A stretch of DNA of 64,000 bases from Psilocybe azurescens (lineage: Eukaryota; Basidiomycota; Agaricomycetes; Agaricales; Agrocybaceae), in NCBI GenBank assembly GCA_023853785.1, contig JAJIRX010000696.1, positions 1 through 64,000 of the forward strand. Direction: 5' to 3'. The position numbers were made by a program, and so were the translations under genes. Numbering within the stretch: the first letter of the stretch is position 1; every line of letters starts with the position of its first letter. Under the pieces are notes generated by a model, which saw nothing but the letters and a program-made list of their open reading frames with translations, was not told where the DNA came from and made no database searches. Shown in pieces: positions 57,580 to 64,000 of this stretch.

Positions 57580-59547
57580 TCACCCAACAGAATCCTTCTT
57601 TACTGGCGCAGGAACACTCCGCCGACTCGTTTTCCTTTGTAAAGCGAGGGAGTCCAGGACCGGAACGTTTACCGGACTTCTGGAGCTGTCGAGTAGATCA
57701 AGCACTGAAATCCCACTGTTACTATTGGGCGGGCTTGAGGCGATAACGGCAGGGCTCTTTCTAATACTGGTCCGGCTATTGGACCTTGACCGGTTAAATA
57801 GATCCCTGTCAGAAAGCGACGACGAAGCAGAGGAAGCACGTCGGTGACGCTGCATTTGTGTAGGGTCGATGTTCTCTATCTTTGCAGCTCGTGCAAACAA
57901 AGATAAAACTATTCAAGGGACGAACGTCATCATCGGCAGTCGGAACGATATGGACGGACATACTGTCGACTATTGAGACAATTCCTGTCAGATTGCCTTG
58001 GAATGAGGGTGACAAGGTCGGAGAAGCTGGTCCAGATTCTCTTGTCACAAACAGGCGGTGAGCATTAGCTTAGAAGAAGCATTCATCAGCAATGGAAAGC
58101 GCCATGAAAGTCGGAGACTCACTGGCTAGTAGTTTTTCTATTGTATACGACAATAAACTGGAAGGGAAAACAGAATATACTGGACCGCATGGTTAATGGG
58201 CAATTACGACATAATTAAAATGACATTTACTGACCTGGGTATCTGTCAGCACCATCCGTCGAACCGTCAATTTCCTTCAGGTGAGTTGAATATGCGTATC
58301 TTATGGCAATATCGAACGACAAACCTTAATTTGTGCAATGAAATGATGTAAAGGGGTCGTTAAGATTTGGTTACTCTGTGACGGAACAACAAACTACGGA
58401 TTGCATAATGAGAATCGGTAGATGTTTGACAAAAGTGGAATTTCACCTTTCCTATATCGGTGACGCTGACCGCGCTCAACAAGATCCCCCTTTGTTCCTC
58501 CACGACTGCAATGCTGCTGACGCCCTGTTCGCTCATAAGCTTCATAGCGTCTAAAATAGTTGCAGAAGATTTCGAAGCAACTACCGCAGCGTTGAGATTG
58601 AGGGAGGGAAGTGAAAGAGTTTGGATCGGATTAGAGAGATATTTGTGAAACGAAGGTGTTTCGCGAGCATATGAATCGAACCAAGATAGAAGGCTGCGGT
58701 CAGAGACCATCCCAACAAATTCGTCGGGATTAACAGATGATCTGACAAGACCTATACTGGAAGCTAAGTCATGTCCAAAGCGAAGACAGCGATAAACATA
58801 CTCCTATGCGCTCCTCTCGAAAAGACCTCTAGCAATGAAACTACGGTAGCATTATGCGGAAGAATTTCGATAGGGTTCTTTTCAGAAAGATCTTCACAGT
58901 GAAGACAAACCCTTAGCATATATGCGCGAAAATGGAAAGAAAAAGATATGCATACTGCTGACAAGATGCACCGGAACGCGCCCAGCCTTAGCTGCGGTTA
59001 CAATGTCATCGACGCGAGAGTTGGCGCGAAGGTCTTCAGGTAGGAGGGTGTGCCTTGTAGCCGCCAAGGTCAGGAAAGCGTTGACATCGGCAAACTGACG
59101 AAGTGCTCAGTAGCTGCACGCGCATCGACCGTGAGTCCATTCATACATCGAATAATCCATGATAAGGCGTGGCAGCATTCGGTTCGGATAGTCTTCCTCT
59201 GACGGCCAGGCAAGGAATATCCTCTGCTAATAGTAGCTGAGAAGGCACTTGTAAGATGTTGTTCTTCGTGGCAAAATATGGGATAACTCACTTCGCAAGC
59301 CTCTTCTACACTTGTTTCTGCGTCGACAGGTACAATTCTAGAATCAATTAGGTCTACAAACATTCATGAACAATTGCACCTTGTAAGTGCAAGTAGAAAA
59401 CATACCTCGAGCAAAGACTGTCCTCCAAGCCGCCAACCACTCTTCTATATCATCCTCAGCAGACGGAACGAAAGTTGGGGAATTGAAGTAGGTTGCATCC
59501 TTCCAACTGCCCGTTATTGATTGCGATAACCTCTTGCTAGTAGACAT
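57580..59547 (-). CDS. SDS23: Sds23-like CBS-domain protein
   Basis: Eleven exons: 59547-59406, 59353-59292, 59236-59147, 59094-58956, 58911-58802, 58751-58447, 58393-58325, 58274-58235, 58179-58123, 58071-57964 and 57908-57580, about 483 residues. Sds23/Moc1 proteins carry four CBS repeats and regulate PP2A-type phosphatases in cell-cycle and glucose responses. CBS pieces: LIDSRIVPVDAETSVEEACE, ILPHNATVVSLLEVFSRGAH, FVGMVSDRSLLSWF, SSATILDAMKLMSEQGVSSI, AVVEEQRGILLSAVSVTDIG, HRLFVTRESG and LTGIVSIVDILSLFARAAK. A Ser/Arg-rich tail follows (RSRSNSRTSIRKSP). One base is missing at the exon 4/5 junction (GGG run, 58910-58912). Confidence 0.9.
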
Positions 59548-60029
59548 AAGTCGCCCTGCGTGTTTGTTGATTGTGTTGGCTAGTGTCTTGTAGCTATCGA
59601 TTGGCGACGCTCATGAAAGTTGGGACCAAGGCTCTAGATTGCTTGTCAGCTCCTGGCTCCATGATCATAGGCTCCGCCATCATATTGCTCACAACGTGAC
59701 CACGCTGTGATGTACACTACTATTTTGAGCGGCTTTCTGTCAATCCTCCAATAAGCCGCACCATTCCTCAATGTATAACCTCACCTGGACTTCATAGGCC
59801 AACTCTGGTATAGAGAGGAGAGAGAAGAATCGGAAGGTCTTCGGGCTTCACTGGCATTTGACATGTGCGTGCGTCCATTCCAGCCTGTCTGTTGGCCGAC
59901 TGGAGATATCATTACTAGCATTTTGAACAGTGGCGAACCGCAGTTACAAGCTTCTTTGAACACGCATATACTTGGTTGTTGCTTCGCCGATCTTGATACC
60001 AGCATTCAGTCTAAAAAAAAGCACCTGTT
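59548..60029. other. Intergenic between divergent genes
   Basis: Promoter space for SDS23 (minus) and the lipase (plus); no gene seen. Confidence 0.5.
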
Positions 60030-61225
60030 ATGTTCTCCTCGACTTCATATAACCTGACGGAAGAACAACGTCGAATGTATGCTTCGGAGAAACTAGAAAA
60101 CTTTCGATGGATATCAAAAATCGTCGCAACATATTCATCATACACTCTCACGGAGGCAGACCTTGCACCCGAGAGCCTGTATCTAGAATTGGCTGAACTC
60201 GGTGAGCAATCTTCTTCAATCACCTGCATGCGTCATTCTAGACTTAAAAATCGACTGTATAGGACAATTTGCGGAAGTCGCATATAGCGCAGTTCCCACT
60301 CAATTTCTCCTTGATAATTTCGACAAGCTCAAGAAACCGGGGTATCCTCTGGAACATTACGATGCTCTCAGCCATGTTACACTAGTAGACTCATTCCGAG
60401 GGAGCTTTGCGGCTCTTCCTGTTTATGTAGTTTATCGACCATCCACAAACCAACTGGTGGTGTCCGTTTCCGGGACGTCGTCCGCAAAACATGCTCTTCA
60501 AGATCTACGCGTCTTGAAAACCCCGCATCCTTCTGATCGAGGCTCGGTCCACAGTGGATTCTGGGCATTATACCAAGGCATCCGATCGAGTGTTCTAAGG
60601 GCAATCCGTCAAGGGATCACATCTCATTCCCCGAATGAATTAGTACTAACTGGGCACAGTATGGGTGGGAGTATATGTTATTTGCTGGGCATAGACCTGC
60701 TTGCAAACGACGATTACTTGGTTCCTCGGCTACGTCTGAAGTTAGCGGTCTTCGGTTGTCCGAGAGCTGGCGATGCCGAACTTGTGAACTATTTTCGTGA
60801 ACAAGTCGCCGCATTCCGGAAAAGAGAGGGTGTAAACTCTTTCACTGAATATTCGGTAAAAGGATACAACGACGGTGAAGATGAACTTCTCTTTTAACCT
60901 CGGCGTAATTATTTGATTAAAATGGTATCATAGGTGTTCCTGCACTCCCACCAACACGGTTTGGATATCGTCATTTCTGCCAGGAACCCATATACACAGT
61001 TGGTGGGAAACTGTATCGAACCCCGTCCACGGAGTCGGAGCACGCGTTGTTCCGGGTCCTATCTGATAATAACGCTGACCATAACAAAGTAGCCTTATTT
61101 CCCAAGGGGGGCACAACTATTATAATGGCCGCGATCTGGAGAAGTTCGCCCGCCGCATTAATTGGCTGGATAAATCGATGCCGACGAAAGATGGATGGGA
61201 GGAGCGTTATTCAGATATTTTAAAG
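60030..61225 (+). CDS. Class-3 (alpha/beta-hydrolase) lipase
   Basis: Three exons: 60030-60201, 60263-60874 and 60934-61225. Probably an intracellular triacylglycerol or phospholipid lipase; no signal peptide is seen. Marks: FAEVAYSAVPTQFL, VVSVSGTSSAKHALQDL (oxyanion region), VHSGFWALYQGIRS, VLTGHSMGGSICYLLG (nucleophile Ser), LKLAVFGCPRAGD and, near the end, GRDLEKFARRINWLDK. The G6 run at 61106-61111 is one base short; with seven G the frame reads GGHNYYNGRD, which holds the likely catalytic His. The end is uncertain: TAA at 61223-61225 follows directly, but skipping a two-base ag repeat at about 61201 would extend the protein to TAG 61249-61251. Confidence 0.85.
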
Positions 61226-62306
61226 AAACATGGTCTGAGTGAATCCTAGTAAGATGAAGATGATATTTAATCTACCGACAATACCTGAACAATGTCTTAT
61301 TTCAGCATAGTATTCTAATAACGGAAGAAGGAAGAGGTTCTTGCCAAGAAATATAACTCGGCTCCATAGATTAATTGACCTTCTTCAAGGGTTTTCTTCT
61401 AGTTGACCAAAAGTAAGACTCGAAGCCAGAAAACGACACTGGTGATTAAGAATTTCATGGGTGAATAGGTATGACATTAAATTGACACATTAGAACAAGC
61501 CTCATTTCCACTCTTCTTCCCCAGGAAGAGCGTCGCGTGGTCTCTCCGAGGAGCTTCAAACTTTTTGAATGAATGTTCCCTTCAAATTCATTTTAGGGAT
61601 ATATGATCCAAGAAATACAGGTACAAGAAAAAAGACTGATGGGTGTATCGTCCCCGGTTATGGGTATACCAGTATCCTTTATCTTGATCGTCATGACTCA
61701 CATCAATGGGAGGGCACATTCCTTGGAGCACGTTCGAGTCTAAAACAATGTACAGCTCATCAGAAATTCGCAAAATACCCCATTGTGGTCAAACTCCAAT
61801 CTTTTACTCACACGAATCTCAGGTTCGGTCTGCAAGGCCTCGAGGGTCATCGGGGTGCGAGTAAATTTATCTCCCGACCTCCGTTCACTCGCGCTGGCTG
61901 CTCTCTTTTGCTTGAATTATCCTGTGACGAAGAACCATCGCTGCAGTGTAGGTGCGACAACATCGGCCAAGTTTCAGCTCCATTTGAGCACCTAAATTGC
62001 AGGGTAAAAATATCCTCTCGTCCAACTTCCGCGATTCGATGAAAAATTAAACAGGAACTACCACCTGGATAAAAGAGTGATGAAAACGTCTAAGGCAACA
62101 ACTGCCATAATCAATTTTTACTTCCGTACGGAACTCGGTCCGTCTTTCTAAACTCCGGCATCATGGTGTGTAGTCGATGATGAGAAGAGAACGGAGGTGA
62201 TGATCGTTTGGAGCCCGTAAATTGTACTCAACCACAGCTTGTCTGACTTACAATGCTAGCTGAAACGATGGGCTTACACATTGATGTCAACTGGTGGCAG
62301 AAGATC
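61226..62306. other. Intergenic, one unsupported ORF
   Basis: An ATG-initiated frame at 61569-62042 (about 157 codons, Cys-containing) has no signal peptide, domain or splice support. Nothing else recognised. Confidence 0.4.
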
Positions 62307-63264
62307 CTATGAAAAAGAATAATTTAGTTTTGAATGTATTAGCGTCGGAGGACTTGATAGAGTACACAGACTTTCGAATTCGGCAGTATGTGTCCGCACT
62401 AGTTCTTCCGCTCTGGACCAAACGCAGTCAGGGTCATCTCTTGCTTGGGACTCCCACTCTTTAACGACGTTCGAAGGATAGGGGATATACACCACTCTGG
62501 GATTCGTCGGCCACACGACCTCTTGTGCATCTGACGCCTCAGGCTCGGTGTCGCCTAAGATGACTAAAAGCTTGATGTGCCTATAGGCAGACAGCATCGC
62601 AGTTAGGGTGGTTTCACTTGGACTGTCATGTCGAAGTCGTAGAGACAGGTGTGTCAGGTGAGGAAATTTTTCTAGATGCGGGATGTCCTGGGCAGTCTGA
62701 GGCCTCCAAAATATGATGTCGAGATGGGTGAGGGTGTTGTACCATCGGAGTTGTACCTGAGGCTCCCAGAACAGAGAGAGAAAGTGTTTGTACTCAATGG
62801 AGAGTCGCTTGAGGGGCAGTGAACACAGCATAGGTGCTATTGAACGATCCGGAAAGATGGCCAAATGATCAACCCAAAAGGCCAGATCGATTAGGCCAGT
62901 ACAGACGCGTATAATATGCGCGGCGTCTGATGCGCCAACTGAGACTGACAAGCAAAGCTTCTTGACGTATGCAGCGAAAAAACTTGGCGGCATTGCATCC
63001 ATGGTTCGCAAAAAAGCGCCGTATCCACTGAGCCTAGAGCGACCATTTCATAAATACATGGCTGGACCCTAAAGTCGGTAGGAGACGGTCAACATCTACT
63101 ACATATACAATGACCATTTTATGACCTCACCATGAGTTTACTCGCTTTGCGACGAGGACAAGTTGACGTGCACTGCTTGGATCGACGGTTGCTGCCACTA
63201 GAAAAATTTCCCGTTGAAGCTCGACTGGAAGATCATTGAAGGGAAACAGTCCTGTGGTCGACAT
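62307..63264 (-). CDS. F-box-like / leucine-rich protein of Agaricomycete type
   Basis: Two exons: 63264-63131 and 63068-62307, with a 62-nt intron (gtgagg...tttag), about 298 residues. The N-terminus FPFNDLPVELQREIFLVAAT, then ARQLVLVAKRVNSWVQPCIY, is an F-box-like motif. The rest has loose leucine-rich spacing (PLKRLSIEYKHFLSLF; YNTLTHLDIIFWRP; FPHLTHLSLRLRHDS) and ends YSFS-stop. Such genes form large, fast-evolving families in mushrooms and are thought to feed substrates to SCF ligases. The A6 run at 63010-63015 is one base short for a continuous frame. It is not closely related to the two F-box paralogues at 36 and 52 kb. Confidence 0.75.
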
Positions 63265-64000
63265 TAACTGAAGGGAGGTGAGAAAGTCCAGCAATTAATA
63301 CGTCGGACATTTGATTATATCGATGGCCTAAAGGCAATTCCAATCAAATTCGAATTTGTCTCTTCAGAAGAGAAATCACGTGGAGGAAGGGGTGTTGAGG
63401 TTCTTGTCAATGGTGCATACCCGGCTTGTACCCTGGCGCAAACGTACATCTTGTCATTCTCATCACCTTCGCAATCTTCAATACAGACGCCATACAACTC
63501 CAAGTGGCATAAGAAGCAAGCTTAAGACGTTTGTGTGTAAAGCTGGGAAATAGACCTATAGGTAAGCTGGTTCTCCCGAGGTTTTCAGAACGAAGGTTAC
63601 GCCTGTCAGCAGGATAACTGAGTAAGTGAGAAGGGAAATCATGAAAAAGGAACTAACTCGCTGTATCGGTAAATTATGAGCAAAGTGGATTCTTTCGCCG
63701 CTCTTATCGCCTCTTCTTCGCAAGGAATTAGGGTTTCTCCTGACTAGGGAAAACTATGCGCGAGCATGGAAACGGGGCGTATTTCAGGATGCGCTACTTT
63801 TGTAAGGCGCCTGTGATAATTTATATACTCACATTAACTATTTAAAGGTGAGTTGGGAAAGTAAAAGTTCACCGTCACCCACTCTGAGAAATTTGTAGGT
63901 TGCGAGGCTCGCCCTAGGACAATGGCTACCGACATTTCTCCTAGTAACGATAATTAGCCGTCTAGACACTGGCAGAGCTGCGAACCAGACTGACGAACAA
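63265..64000. other. Window end, no gene recognised
   Basis: Short frames at 63315-63503 (minus) and 63356-63553 (plus) overlap each other and show no domain. Confidence 0.4.

Noticed and set aside
61569..62042. 157-codon ORF as a gene
   Set aside because: No signal peptide, domain, splice sites or convincing composition; kept only as a note.
1..64000. CRISPR arrays, bacterial operons or integrated virus
   Set aside because: No regularly spaced repeats, no Shine-Dalgarno-linked gene strings and no viral hallmark proteins were seen.

Overview
The window is nuclear DNA of a filamentous basidiomycete, most probably a mushroom-forming Agaricomycete. Genes are split by many short GT-AG introns (mostly 50-75 nt), lie on both strands without operons, and include families typical of that group: RTA1-like exporters, DUF6533-type membrane proteins, MYND/ankyrin relics, F-box proteins and many small secreted proteins. 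I see no viral, bacterial or organellar stretch and no CRISPR array.

Layout. 0-1.1 kb: 3' part of a GMC oxidoreductase. 1.1-15 kb: gene-poor, with a broken MYND/ankyrin gene, a secreted beta-type protein (3.0-4.0), a small helical protein (9.4-9.9) and a DUF6533 membrane-protein gene with a decayed second copy (10.4-13.4). 15-19 kb: two But2-like membrane-anchored paralogues. 19.4-24.9 kb: a proline-iminopeptidase-like hydrolase and, convergent to it, a very long UBE3D/HECT-like E3 gene. 25.5-26.7 kb: a diverged tandem duplication. 27.5-35.3 kb: two RTA1-like genes in inverted orientation around an RMD1/DUF155 gene and an 8-cysteine secreted protein. 36.3-38.1 and 51.6-53.3 kb: two F-box paralogues. 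40-46 kb: a secreted-protein neighbourhood (Cys-containing secreted protein, rhamnogalacturonan acetylesterase, dibasic-repeat precursor) interrupted by SEC62. 46.9 kb: intron-containing tRNA-Ser(UGA). 48.7-54.7 kb: a multi-pass membrane protein, a galactose-binding-type membrane-protein relic, F-box paralogue 2 and an SDR pseudogene carrying a small poly(A) retroelement with a 13-bp target-site duplication. 55-63 kb: cystathionine gamma-synthase, SDS23, a class-3 lipase and an F-box/LRR-like gene.

Two points matter most. First, many otherwise well conserved genes, including the expected essential gene SEC62, are broken by single-base length changes in short homopolymers. I read most of these as sequence errors rather than mutations, so exon coordinates below follow the corrected reading. 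Second, the best candidate for something undescribed is the gene at 45489-46132: a cysteine-free secreted precursor with three Gly/Asn-rich units, each bounded by an Arg-Arg site, which looks like a Kex2-processed repeat protein. Its 147-bp units are tandem DNA repeats, and one indel in the signal-peptide region hides it from simple ORF calling.
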